Positions 22,440 to 34,500 of a stretch of DNA of 64,000 bases are shown piece after piece (within the stretch, counting starts at the first letter, position 1; each line of letters opens with the position of its first letter). Both the position numbers and the translations under genes were made by a program. Source of the DNA: Pomphorhynchus laevis (taxonomy: Eukaryota; Acanthocephala; Palaeacanthocephala; Echinorhynchida; Pomphorhynchidae); the NCBI GenBank assembly GCA_012934845.2, contig WNNJ02002911.1:1-64000 (forward strand). Direction: 5' to 3'. The notes beneath the pieces are model-generated. The model had not been told where the DNA came from and ran no database searches. It saw only the letters and a list, made by a program, of their open reading frames with translations.

Positions 22440-22875
22440 ATTAGTATCTAATATTTAACATTACTCACATGCTACGCCACTTCGCAGTGGATTCTGTTAT
22501 TGAATCTACGCTTAAATCGATATATTCGATATCTGCTCCTATTCAAAAATCATCCCAAGGTAGAAATCTTAGCATTTTTTATACTAGCGTCCAGAGCATC
22601 ATGTCTAAACTTGATGAGATTTGCTTTTTGTCAGAAAAATACCAATTTTCTTGTATTCCATTAACTGTTTAGGCTCCAATGTTATAGATTCTGATTTGCC
22701 ATTTCTGATTATGTCTACATTAGATATGACCGCGATGGTTCAAAAGGTGGCATGCAATTATGCATGTCATAATCAGTTCAGTGTCAAGATATTGAGCTGT
22801 CATTTAATTGATCGTTCAGAGCCTTTGCGCTGTAGGATCGTGGCTAAACATAAATCTCACAGCGTGATTTGATCT
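22440..22875 (+). pseudogene. CR1-like (LINE-C type) endonuclease N-terminal fragment
   Basis: The frame at 22469-22672 has the box FYTSVQSIMSKLDEICFLSEKYQF, which is the start of an APE endonuclease in CR1-like ORF2 proteins. A shifted frame continues with an N-V-I-D-S-D-L box and a stop at 22872. The catalytic SDH end is not visible. From 22876 to 23440 the sequence is AT-rich with only a weak hint of RT (near 23000-23080). Confidence 0.55.
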
Positions 22876-23440
22876 CATTTATCTTGGTCTGTTAACTTAC
22901 TCACAAATATTATAATAGATATCATAATATTTGTATATACTATCATAATATCATAATATTAACACGTCAGGGATTTTACTAGATTTAGAGGGATCACTAT
23001 AAGCCTGTTTGATCGTTACTTAGCCAATCTAAATGTAACGTTTTCGTTAATTATGGTGAAGTCTTAGGTTTGAGGAATCATATTTTGCTATTCATCCATA
23101 TGCAATTTAGCTTAAGTATACCTCGACTACCTCGAAACATACGAATCCTCACAAAATAAACTTTGTAGCCGTTAATCTATTCTTAAGATCGATTGTTTGG
23201 ATACACATTTACAGATGGCTTATAAACTGCTAGGTGTTTTATTAAGGATATACTCATCAAAGCTACTCATGGGTTCTCTCCGCTAAAACGTGATCTTACG
23301 GACAATCTAACAAAGTCACGGCTTAATCAGAAATTAAAAGCTATAAAACACAAACGAATATAAACAAGTATAAACGCTTGTAATCTTATAATATAAAGGG
23401 GTTTGTTAAATAACTATATAACTGATAAAAAATGTAGAAA
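22876..23440. other. Largely uninterpretable stretch
   Basis: AT-rich with repeated ATCATAATAT near 22915-22965. A short similarity to the RT region before motif B may lie near 23000-23080, too weak to annotate. Confidence 0.4.
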
Positions 23441-23511
23441 TTAAAACATGCAGAAACCACAAATTAAATCAATTGACCATTCCAGTCGTAGATTTTCCTT
23501 TATCTTCCTTT

Positions 23512-24690
23512 TTATCATTATGGCCTCATGTCTAGAGAGATCTGAGCCCCCGGCCGCACTAACGCGCCGCCTTTCGTCTGAACCATTCGCGGTCGCTCAC
23601 CCTCCTAAGAATCCAGTCGCGATGGACTATGGTTGGTAATCTCGAGATGAGCAGCTTGAGAATCCTTAGTCTTTGCTCTTGGGGACGTCCTCTTTAAAAG
23701 AAGAATAATCCGAGATAGCCCAAGTACCCCAGAGGCGCACTTAGGTTTTCCCATTCATAAACATAGGTTGGGGACGTTTTAGAGCCCACCTAGCTATCTT
23801 CAGAATACGTTCAAATCAATCCGACAAGCTTTCGACGGCCAATTCACCGTAACGATGAATCCCAGATATTTGTCTCGACTCGTAATGATACAGAAGGGTT
23901 GATGCTACAAAATAGAGGAGAGTGCAGTGAGTGCTAGTCTCATCAGTTTCTTTTTTGTCACAGGTGCGCTATGAAAGACTACCAACTGATATTTGTAGAA
24001 GTATAAAACAAGATTGGATGGAGAAAGCTGGTCTTTTAATCTTAAAAAGAAGCGGCTGATGTCCGAGACTACATCTTTAGACCTGCGTCCAAAAAACATG
24101 GCCGTGGTATCATCAGCGTATACCACTATATGTTCATCACGTTTAAATGCTGTGAAGAGAACAACGGAGGCAACAAGATATAATATAGTAGAAAGTGGGG
24201 AACCTTGAGGCACACCTGTAATAAGGTAGAACTGACGTGCATCAGGGTCGTCTTCATAATAGAACCTCTTTGTATACAGCGGAATATCCACCATGTTAGC
24301 AGTTATCGCTGGCCAACCAAGGGACCACAGAGAGGAGATAACGAAGGGAATAAGGATCCGGTCAAACGCATCAGAAAAGTCAAGAAGGACAGCCACAGCA
24401 AGCTGATGACTTTTATCCTGACACAACTGATGCACTTTACCAATTGCTGAATGGACCGAGTGACCTTTGAGAAACCCATGAAAACCAGGTGTAATTAAAT
24501 TAGGCCTAGTTAGATAAACGTGAATTCTACGCACAAGCGCTTTTCGTAGATGGAGATGGGAAAATTTTGAATCGAGATGCAGATCTTTAGGATAAGTGAT
24601 CAATCTTTTTTAGGTAAAAAAACTCGACGGCTAATGTTGATGTCAGAAACATCTGACGGGGAGGCTAATAGCATTGTGATTGCAATCTCA
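23512..24690 (-). mobile_element. LINE-D copy 3, RT half, minus strand
   Basis: A 232-codon frame (24603-23905) carries RT blocks: LRKALVRRIHVYL, FHGFLKGHSVHSAIG, motif A AVAVLLDFSDAFDRI, motif B GVPQGSPLSTILYL and motif C VVYADDTTAMFF with intact YADD. Decayed thumb and 3' end run to 23512. The frame is better preserved than in copy 1. The copy forms an inverted pair with LINE-D copy 4 about 1 kb away. Confidence 0.85.
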
Positions 24691-24719
24691 TTTCTTTGAG
24701 TGTTTGTCAAAAGCTAACA

Positions 24720-26765
24720 GACTCGCGTGGAGAGCGGTGCGTTTATTTGGAGGTGTCCGGAAGTGAACTTTAAGAGTTTAGGATATTTGGAACAGATAGA
24801 TCTCTACTACTTTAGTCACCCGAGGGCGGGATTGGTTGGGGAGATTGATTTGCTCCATAATTATGTAGGGATAGTGACTCCTCCAAAACTTCGCCAATGC
24901 CTATGCTACCGATTCAACACAAGGCTCTATCTTTTCAGCAGACAAATTTCTCCTTGAGGAAGGTACGTTGCTTAGAATGAGGTTTCTAATTGATTCTATT
25001 AGAGTGGTCTTCTTTCGGGCAGCCATCCAACTATTTCTCAGGAGAGGGAATGAGTGTCTGCCCGAATTTAATTCCTACCTCTCTTCGCAAGCTACCGGGA
25101 TCCTTTTAACTGCTTATAAAGGTCTCAATTACAGTCCCACTCCTAAAAAACTTAAGGTCCTAGCAAAAATGCTAGGACCTTAAGTCCTAGCATTCACAAA
25201 TGCTACACCTTCCCAATCTCTCTGCTTCCTTCAGGAAGGTTCTCTCGAATGAATACTGAAGTTCTAGATATATGCTCCAGCTAAGTAGGGACAGGGCGAG
25301 TATTACTCGTATCAGTCCCTATCAGACTTTCTTTTGGAAGATATTCAAGAAGGAAACATTTGTCTGCTGACAGGTTTGAGCGTTGGGGTGGATAGGTAGC
25401 GTTGGTTTTGATAAAGTTTTGGAGTAGTCATTAGCCCAAAATAACTATAAAGCAACGCTTTCTTACCAACTATTCCCGACTTGAAGTGACTTCACGAGCA
25501 GGGATCTATCCGTTACGGATATCCTCAACTCCTGGGACCCACTTCCGGGCACCTCCAAAACCGTCACTCTCCTCTCCTCTCGGGTTTGTCAGCTTTTTCA
25601 GCCCGATCAAAGAAGATAAGTGCCGTCACAATGCTGTTAGCCATATCATTCGATATTGCTGGCATCAACATTAGCCGTAGAATATTTTTACCTAAGCATA
25701 ATCTGGTCACATGTGCCAAAGACTTGCGGCCCATTTCGATTCAAAATTGCCTCATATCCATCTACGAAAAGCGCTTGTGCGTAGAATCCACATTTATCTA
25801 AGTAGGCCTAATTTAATTACACCTGGTTTTCATGGGTTTCTCAAAGGTCGCTCGGTCCATTCAGCAATTGGTAAAGCACATCAGTTTTGTCAGGATAAAA
25901 GTCATCTGCTTGCTGTGGCTGTCTTGCTTGACTTTTCTGATGCATTTGACCGGATCCTTATTCCCTTCGTTATCTCCTCTCTCTGGTCCCTTGGGTGGCC
26001 AGCGATAATTGCTAACATGGTGGATATTCCGCTGTACACCAAGATATTCTACCCTATTACAGGTGTGCCTCAAGGTTCCCCACTTTCTACTATATTATAT
26101 CTTGTTGCCTCCGTTGTTCTCTTCACAGCATTTAAACGTGATGAACATATAGTGGTATACGCTGATGATACCACGGCCATGTTTTTTGGACGCAGGTCTA
26201 AAGATGTAGTCTCGGACATCAGCCGCTTCTTTTTAAGATTAAAAGACCAGCTTTCTCCATCCAATCTTGTTTTAAACTTCTACAAATCTTAGGTGGAAGT
26301 CTTTCATGGTGCCCCAGTGACAAAAAGAGAAACTGAAGAGACTAGCACTCACTGCACTTTCCTCCATTTTGCAGCCTCAACCGTTCACCATCATTACGAG
26401 TCGAGACAAATATCTGGGGTTCACCGTTACGGTGAATTAGTCGGCGAAAGCTTATCTGAATAAACTTAAACGTATCCTGAAGAGAGCTAGGTGGGCTCTC
26501 AAATGTCCCTAGCATCTGTCATTTAATGGGAAAACTGAATTACGCCTTTGGGTTACTTGGACTATCTCGGGATTAGTATTCTTCTCAAGAGGACGTCCCC
26601 AAGTGCAAAGACTAAGGTTTCTTAATCTCTTCATATCGCGTTTATCGATCATAGTCCGCCTCAACTGGACTCTTAGCGGGTGAGACCCTGAATGGTTTAG
26701 TCGGAATGCGACGCGCTGGTGCGGCCTGGGACTCAGATTTCTTTGGACCTGAGGCCGTAATATTT
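24720..26765 (+). mobile_element. LINE-D copy 4, plus strand
   Basis: It starts in the endonuclease-RT linker (IRVVFFRAAIQLFLRR near 25000) and continues through an interrupted stretch with extra sequence (about 25255-25620). The RT frame 25711-26292 has motifs A, B and C intact (LLDFSDAFDRI, GVPQGSPLS, YADDTT), and a decayed 3' end runs to 26765. Relative to copy 3 it lacks about a dozen residues between the LYTK box and motif B. A near-palindrome of 23 bases at about 25159-25187 lies in the linker. Confidence 0.85.
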
Positions 26766-26889
26766 GACGAAGAAGAAAGAAGTTGGAAGTAATTTGTCAA
26801 CATAATTGTTTTTCATGTTTTCTTGACTCTACTTGTGTTATTGCTTATTTATGATAATTAGATAGTTATCGGTTGTTTAGTTAATAGAA

Positions 26890-27690
26890 TCTTATTATGA
26901 TTTTATTATAAAAGCTGATATCAAACATCATGTTGTTGCCTTCAAACATGAGTATGAATCTTCAAAGCAATTGTGTTGTCCATTCGATACAAGAGAATTG
27001 CTCTCTCTCTATATTCGTGAACAATTGCAATCAGACGCAGCGGATCAAGTAAGATCGGCTAACTTCAATCGGCACAAAAACGCTCGTTTGGCACTTGATA
27101 TAGACACACCATGACAAGTCGTCTCCTGAAATATGCCTCACTAAAATAGCATAAATTGGTTAACTTCTCGGCCACTTGATGATTACGGACTTCATCTGAC
27201 TACAACAGCGTTTCGTGACGCAATGTCTGTGAGGTACAACTGGTCCCCATCTAAGATACCGAACAAATGTATATGCAGGGAGGATTTTAATACTGTTAAT
27301 GCATCGTCATGCAAGAAAGGTGGTTTATTAACCATACGTCACAATGAGGTTCGCGATCTTGTATCAAAGTTACTCACAGAAGTGTGTTCTGGGGGTCGCC
27401 ACTGTGCAAAGTCTATCTGTCGTTCTGACGCAATAAGTTTTGAAAATGACGCGACAACTCGAAGATCAGACGCGTGCCCTGATATCGTGTCAGTGGATTG
27501 TTCGGTGGTAGGATGGAGCGTACGTTTTTTGACGTATGTATTTTTAACGAAAGAGCTCCATCCTATATTTTGCGATCTTCGGCTGCGTGCTTCGAATATC
27601 ATGAGCAACGAAAACAAAGCAAGTACGAAGAAAGGATACGATAAGTTGACCACAGCTTCTTCTGCCCACAAGTATTTGCGTTGACAGGTG
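26890..27690 (+). pseudogene. LINE-E copy 1, C-terminal region with nuclease-like domain
   Basis: From about 26900 the frame resembles the region before the nuclease of the long LINE-E frame at 56.9-59.1 kb. The 153-codon frame 27223-27684 holds the match FRDAMSVRYNWSPSKIP, KCIC...CKKGG...RHNEVRDL (CCHC/H cluster) and RRSDACPDIVSVD (nuclease-like PDI). After about 27600 the reading frame decays. It is a 5'-truncated relic. Confidence 0.75.
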
Positions 27691-27959
27691 GTGCAAACGC
27701 AACTCTACGTGTGTTAGCTACAAAGATCAGCGAGAAACACAGGCCCGAATTTTCTATTATAATAACGTGGCTCCGCGCAAAAATTGGGATTACTCTAGCC
27801 AGGTTTATATCATGATGTTTCCTAACACCGCGGTCCAAACGCAATGTACCGGTACATTCGATCGTAGACATTGAAATGCAAATCGCACAATGATCTTTTT
27901 CCTTTATAATAATACTTGTAAAAAAATTTAAAGGTTACCCGCAAATAGGTCCTTAATCA

Positions 27960-29455
27960 AAATAAAATAAAAAAGATATAAAAGCTGACCGAATTTTAAG
28001 TTGTACTGAAAAGCTCTCTTTCGCTATGCATCCAGTAGACTATAAATGAGCAATCAAAATTATGCATCAAGGTTTATGGTAATTAAACTGAAGAGGAGTA
28101 AATAGCTAATCACTTTTCAGCTAATATTTTACAGTCCAAAGGTACTGTACAAAACAAACTGAATAAAATCTACTAGCATATAACGGTGCTTTCCCTCTAT
28201 ACAGATAAACGCATATGCATTACTCGAAGAATTACTCAGATTGAAACAATTCTTGTCTGCAGGACCCTTTAATCTCCCATCCATCTTATTTTGAAATGTG
28301 ACTAGTAATATAATCCATCCCTTAGTTCACATATTTGTTATACTTGTTCGTGTTTAAAGTTCTATCAAAAGATTGGAAGAAATCTATCGTTTTCCTGAAA
28401 ATGGGTGAATGAATGTACTTACTATAGAACTACAGACCAAACATGCATTTGATGTAAAGCTCTTGAACATTTGATTTTTAGATGTATGCATGATCATATG
28501 ACTAGAAGATTAACTTCACACCTAATTCAGCACGGTTTTCATACGTGCAGATCAATATCCATGAACCTTCTGATCGCTCATAACTGCTGCCTTAAGTCTA
28601 TGGGCAAAGGTTTTGATAACAATATTCTATTTATTAATCTAGAAAAATCGTTTGACACTATAGATCGGGCCATATTGTTGCGAAAACTTATAGATTACAA
28701 GTTTGATCCACATTATCTTCAGCCATTATTAAATCATTTCCCTGACATAGACAGATAACATAAAGTTGTGGGGCGATTTAAAATCTGATCTAGATAGATT
28801 TATCCTTTAGGGTATTGGGATGCACTCTCAAGATGGGATAATGAAAATCACATAAAAGAAAAAATGTGCTTACATGCATTTGGGAATACAATAGTTCGTA
28901 GTTACTACATGAAATCCGTAGTAATACATATAGTTGATCATTTCAAAGATATGGGAATAGTTGCCTCGAATAATTTTAAAACAAAAATGAATACAAGTGT
29001 GACTTGCGATAAGGCAATGAAAACATTTGGTGTTATTAGGATATGCCTTCTAAAATTATTAATTGGCAATTTTCCATATTTGTTTAACGTGTAGTCGGGA
29101 AGTATTTTAATGTACTACTCCAAAGTGTCATCTTCACAATCTAAGGAAGATGAATTCCAGATTGAAAGAATTTCGAGACAAGCATCTAATTCCGTTACAT
29201 ATCTGTGAGACTTACATTATCATGATTGTTTACGGCATTTAAATATGAAGCATATGTCCTATAGCGAAGAGTGAAAGATCTTGTTGTCATTTAGCATGAT
29301 GTGAAAGATCCAATCAGTTCTATCAATTATCCATTTTCCATGCGGACTGCAACTCGTATTAGGAGCATGAATTTAAAATTCAGAGTGTACCGGAGAGACT
29401 TAACTATTTGACAGATAGAGTAGTTAAGAATTAGAATGACCTTCCGAAAAAAGCT
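27960..29455 (+). mobile_element. LINE-C copy, RT half
   Basis: A decayed RT start is followed by the ALEHLIFRCMHDHM finger box near 28470, GFHTCRSISMNLL, motif A NILFINLEKSFDTIDRAILL (about 28620-28690), a gap over motifs B and C, and a downstream box MGIVASNNFKTKMNTSVTCDKAMKT (28950-29020) of CR1-type RTs. A C-terminal remnant lies near 29150-29240. YADD is missing, so an internal deletion between 28760 and 28860 is likely. Confidence 0.7.
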
Positions 29456-30726
29456 GTCGAGTAGGGCACTAGGCATCATCGCTGTCCCCGATCGTTTTGC
29501 TGCCAACACATCACTGTACATTTCCGATTCTAGCCTATCCGATCACTTTCTCGTCACCCACAACCTCACTTCCAAATACTTCCCGCTTCACACAACTACC
29601 ATCCTACGTCGCCTTTAGAGTAATCTTGACCTCCCCGTCCTTCGTTTTGTCTTACTCAAATAGTCTCTATCTTTTTCCAAAAAACATCTTCCTCTTCTCA
29701 CGATCTTGCCTTTCTTTTCAACTGTGAACTCACATCCACTCTCGATCTTCTCTTGTCCATCAAGACTCACCCTCACCGTCGCTTGCATCGTGCCCAATAG
29801 TCTGACATGCAATGCATACTCTCAAAGCGTTGACTCCGTCATACTTTTCGTGTCTATTACCACTCTCAGACGTGATATCCGCTCGCTCTCTCCGTCTCTC
29901 CGTGATTCCTATCTTGCTCTTCGCCAGTCTCATCTCCACCTACTACGTACCAAATTCAACTCCTGGCAGCTTTACATCAACACTTTATTCAACTCTAAGT
30001 CTCTCTGACATACTTTTAACTCAATCTTTCTCTCTCCTCTTTGTCTTGCAAAATTAATCCCCATGATTATTCTTATTTCTCCAGACCAAAATATCTACGT
30101 TGTTCTCTCCCACCACGTCTCCATTCCATCCCACTTTTCAGAGTCTCGCTTCATCTGCCCGGTGCTCTTTCGTCTTATCCCTGTCTCACCTGCCGAATTA
30201 TCATCTGTCCTTATGTCCTTACCCAACAAAACCCCACCTGCCGATCCCCTGCTCACTCCTCATACTTAAATCCATATGTTCATCGATATCCCCTTTCCTC
30301 ACCACCTTGTTTAACTCGTTCATTCGCAGTCATATCTTCCCTTCACACTGGAAATCTGCCATCGTTCGTTTCATCCTTAGGAAACAATCGCTGGACCCTC
30401 ACTTCCTTCTAGCTATCGCCACATTTCCTCCTCCCTACTCTTTCTAATATATTTCTTAATACAGATCAACGTTTATCTCTCTTCATCCAATCTGTACCCT
30501 CATTTCCAATCGGCTTTCCGCTCTGATCACTCCACAAAAATCGTTTGTATGAAAGTTTACAACTATCTATTCATTTCTCGTGGCAAGGCTCTATATAGTG
30601 TTCTCATTTTCCTCAACCTCTCCTACGCCTTCGACATCGTCGACAACTCCATCCTCCTTTCTTGCCTTCGTTACGAGTACGGATTTTCTTCTTCCTCCGT
30701 AGCATGATTTGCCTCATATATATGAG

Positions 30727-30747
30727 GTATATATAAGTATATATATA

Positions 30748-30810
<63 letters not shown>
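30727..30810. repeat. (TA)n microsatellite within LINE-B copy 3
   Basis: Almost pure TA array between RT motif A and motif C, preceded by a short CTCATATATATGAG palindrome. Confidence 0.95.
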
Positions 30811-30812
<2 letters not shown>

Positions 30813-31549
30813 GGCCGTTCTTTTCGCGTCTATTCAAATTAATCATCTACCCCTCTCATCCCTATTTTCTACGGGGTTTCACAAGGTTTTTAGTCCTAAT
30901 ACTCCTGCTTTTCTCTCTTCTACTTGTAGATCTCTCTCCGTTTATCAAACCTTACTCATTGAACGCCATGCAATACGCCGATGACATCATCATCTATGCT
31001 CATGATCCCGCTCATCGAATACACGATATCGCCATTTCTGCCTTTAAATTTCCTTATTCTTTCTACAAACGTCTCTCTCATCTTCATCTCGTTCTAAACC
31101 AGGCAAGTCCAAAATAATGGGGTTGTTCCCCGTCAACCTTGCATATCTCCTCCTGTATATTTTGCCTCATCAATCATCCCCATAGTCCACAATCTCACTT
31201 TCTTAGCATTCCATTTCGATGATCACTTTTCCCTTAAACCCTTCGTCCGTCACAAGGTCCGCTCATCTAACTTTATTCTCCGTGACATCCGCTTTATCCG
31301 CCCCTTATCGACTTCCGTTCTTGTATGTATCTTCTTTCATCGCATCTCTTCCCTAAAATTGATTATTGTCTCAGCCGTTTCTCCAATTCTTCAAAATCCA
31401 TCATCCTACCCCTACAACGCATCAGCAACTCCACCGTTCGAGTGCTCCTACGTCTCCGTCGCTTCGACCACACATCCACTTATCTTGTCCAACTCGCCCG
31501 GCACATGATTTAGACTTTTGTTTGTTTTTTCTTCTTCATGGTCATTTAA

Positions 31550-31565
31550 GCGTGCGCCAGCACAC
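31550..31565 (+). other. LINE-B 3' UTR hairpin (copy 3)
   Basis: GCGTGC stem, four-base loop, GCACAC. One stem base differs from the other copies. Confidence 0.65.
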
Positions 31566-31606
31566 ATTTGTCACGTAAAAATAAATCTGTTTAAGCTATT
31601 ATGACC

Positions 31607-31615
31607 AGGACAAAC
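31607..31615 (+). other. Candidate target-site duplication, left copy (PLE-1)
   Basis: AGGACAAAC here is repeated at 34492-34500, exactly outside the PLE-1 composite. Confidence 0.6.
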
Positions 31616-31985
31616 TATTACAAGAAGGCGAGGAAGCAGGAACATTTATTTAATTACAAAAATCCAATATTTCGACGGCACTACGGCACGTCATTTTCAG
31701 GGTTTAGAAATAAAACACATTGGTAAAAGGAATTAGAAAGTGCAAAAAAATAAAAATAAAGAAAATAAAATAAAAATAAAAAATTGTTTATCCATTGTCC
31801 ATCTGTACTGATGGTGGCAAACACAAATTTCTAGCAACTAAGATTAAACCAAGCTTTAATGTGATGTCTGCTTTATTGTTAGGGACTATGCAATCTTTAA
31901 AAGTCGCAAGATACATAGCTTCGATAATTTTACGTTTTGTTTTATTAGTTTCTTTCCTCATTGGTGTAATTAGGTTAATGTCCAT
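31616..31985 (-). repeat. PLE-1 terminal inverted repeat, left arm
   Basis: The ORF tail and 3' UTR here are repeated in inverted form at 34140-34470. The block CCTGAAAATGACG...CGTCGAAATATTGG at 31663-31712 is included. Confidence 0.75.
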
Positions 31986-32792
31986 TAAGTGGTTATTAAC
32001 ACCTATATGTTGAGAAATGGCACAGGAAGATTATACTGTCCGTGTAATGCTTTCTTCATTACATATGAGTGTTCTTTGGCACGAAGAGCTAACGGTATTC
32101 CTGTTTGGCCCACATATATTTTCTTACAGTGGAGGCATGGAAAATTGTAGACAACATCGGTCGATTCAAATTCTGGTTTTAGTTTAAACATACTGGATAG
32201 CCTAGGTAGTGAACGAGTGAAGGGAAATATGTCATCTCTACATAGACCGTGATTGCTACACATTAAAGAATGTGCCTTCTGGTTAATGAATGGGACCTCG
32301 ATGAACTTGTTCCCTTCAATTGCAGATCGTTGTCTTTGATCATTTATGATGCGACGGGCATGATGGAATGCGCGATTAATGATATTAGGTGGAAAGTCTG
32401 CTTGTTTTGGTAGAAAATAGATATAATTCAATTCATTCCGAAGTAAATGTTCATTTGAGCAAATACGGTGTGCTCGCAGGATTAGGGATCGTGCCTGTGA
32501 CGTTTTCCATTTTACAGGTGAATGAGATGACCAGCTAGTTACAATGTTAGGGATATCCTTCCTGGGAACTGTTGTACTGATTGAATTGCCTAGCAATACC
32601 TTTACGTCCAAAAAAACTAATGCAGTTGTTATCAGGGTGTTCAATACTCCAATTGATATTATTATCTTTAGAATTTAGGAGTTCAATAATAAAATCGTCT
32701 GGAAGTAAATCAGAATCAAATGCCATAAATGCATCATCCAAGTAACGCACGTAGAATCTTAGGCTGAGTAAGCGTTGGTAAATGTCACCCTT
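31616..32792 (-). mobile_element. PLE-1, 3' half: RT end and GIY-YIG endonuclease
   Basis: On the minus strand, from 32792: RT motif C VRYLDDAFMAFDSDLL, motif D (INWSIEHPDNNCISF), the linker, and a GIY-YIG domain with VVYNFPCLHCKKIYVGQTG (about 32160-32090) and LALRAKEHS. The frame shifts near 32600 and again before 31985. The 3' UTR ends at 31616. RT followed by a C-terminal GIY-YIG nuclease is diagnostic of Penelope-like elements. RT motifs A and B are absent from this strand, because the piece stops abruptly at a junction with the plus-strand half. Confidence 0.85.
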
Positions 32793-34491
32793 CCTCGCCT
32801 TCTTGTAATAATTCGGATTGGAAACGAATTTTCTTTATTATCAAACAACGATCTGGCTACGTTGTTGACCAAGATTTGAGACATGTGGAAAGGGTCTAAA
32901 TCAGTGCACTACGAATTAACCTATCCATCCAGTTTTTGAAGGAATGTTTGAGACTGCAAATAACGCCCAATTGTACCCGCATCACTACCGGTATTCGACA
33001 ATTTAAAGATTCTCCTTTACAAACCAAATTTCAAAAGCAGCTTATCAAATTCGCAATTAGAAACGAAAAAAAAACGATCTAAAAGCTATTTATCAAAATC
33101 TAAGTGTGTGTTATTCTCATCTGTATGCCGTACTCCACATTGATGTTTTTAAACTTACTCGCAGATATTTGCAAGCCAGATTGACTCGATGTGAATATGT
33201 CATCCGTACAAATCATCAGTCCAAGAATTGTAATCTCCTTAAACGGTATACTCAATCACTAATAGTACTTCCTAGGCTTTCACCTATTGTTGACTCTGCC
33301 AAACCTGTAGTATATAATTGGTCATCATATTTTCTGAGCGAATCAGAAACAGCAGCATTGTCACTCGGCCCTAATTTTGTTTTACCTATAAAATATGATG
33401 TTGTTGACATCCATGTCGGAGTGGAGAAGATACTTCAGGATCTATCTTATGTTGATCTTTCCCCATCTAATAATGTTTCCCAGAAGATCATCCAGTCTTA
33501 TGCTAATTACATGAATATGTCAACTCGTTCAGTCTGTAATATCGACAGATCTGTGATCAATTCTTTAAAAGAACTACGCAACAACGATAATTTAGCTATA
33601 TGCCGATCAGACAAAGGAAAAGCAATGGTGGTGCTGGATCGCAATGATTACATTAAATTCGGTGAAGAAGTTCTGGAAGGTGGTCAATTTACCCCTATTT
33701 CAATAGATCCTACTAATTCAATGGAAAGAAAATTTAACAAGTATATGCTTAACTTATACAAAACCGAAAAAATACCTCTTTTGGACTATATACTCATTAG
33801 ATCGAGTAATGCTAAACCTTCATTTACGTATTTGCTTCTTAAAGTGCATAAATCTGTTCATTCCGTACGACCAGTCATCGCCTCGTACAACAGCTTTAGT
33901 CATAAACTAGCAAAATTCATTAATAAAAAACTACAGCTGCACATGGGTATGACTGAAGCATCCATTAAAAACGGACCTGATTTTGCGACTTGAGTTAAGA
34001 ATCTGAATCACAATTGTCACCTAATTACCGCAGATGTAATATCACTATTTACTAATGTACCTCTGGTTGATGCTATAAAACTCGCGAGTCATTTACTGAC
34101 TGATAAGGAACATAACTGGACACTCAATTTTTCTGAATGGTTTGAACTTATCTCGTTCAACAAAGCGTAAAATTATCGAAGCTATGTATCTTGAGACATT
34201 TAAAGATTGCATAGTCCCTAAGAATAAAGCAGACATCACATTAAAGCTTAGTGTAAACTTAGTTGCTAGAAATTTGTGTTTGCCACTATCAGTACAGATG
34301 GACAATGGATAAACAATTTTTTTTTATTTTTTTTGCGCTTTCTAATTCCTTTTACCAATGTGTTTTATTTCTAGACCCTGAAGATGATGTACCGTAGTGC
34401 CGTCGAAATATTGGATTTTTGTAATTAAATCAATATTCCTGTTTCCTCGCCTTCTTGTAATAATTCGGATTGGAAACGAATTTTCTCTACT
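32793..34491 (+). mobile_element. PLE-1, 5' half joined to a 3' end, plus strand
   Basis: It begins at 32793 with a 42-base stretch (CCTCGCCTTCTTGTAATAAT...) that recurs at 34445-34486. It then carries the PLE N-terminal region and RT fingers: CRSDKGKAMVVLDRNDYI (33604-33657), FTYLLLKVHKSVHSVRPVIAS and motif A LITADVISLFTNVP (34019-34062). At about 34140 it jumps to the end of the ORF and the 3' UTR, so motif B to GIY-YIG are deleted. The long frame is 33106-33993 with a stop before motif A. Confidence 0.8.
34140..34470 (+). repeat. PLE-1 terminal inverted repeat, right arm
   Basis: Inverted copy of 31616-31985. The right arm ends with 21 extra bases before the target-site repeat at 34492. 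Confidence 0.75.
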
Positions 34492-34500
34492 AGGACAAAC
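34492..34500 (+). other. Candidate target-site duplication, right copy (PLE-1)
   Basis: AGGACAAAC matches 31607-31615. Confidence 0.6.

Larger units (their letters stand above)
29456..31606 (+). mobile_element. LINE-B copy 3, with internal (TA)n
   Basis: The blocks are an endonuclease end with SDHFLVTHNLT (29540-29575), a linker with SLRDSYLALRQSHLHLLR (29890-29950), an RT start, motif A-like FLNLSYAFDIVD (near 30610-30645), a (TA)n array at 30727-30810, motif C MQYADDIIIYAH (near 30970-31000) and a C-terminal domain (31325-31510). The 3' UTR has the LINE-B hairpin at 31550-31565. Frameshifts are frequent. PLE-1 is inserted about 50 bases after this hairpin. Confidence 0.75.
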
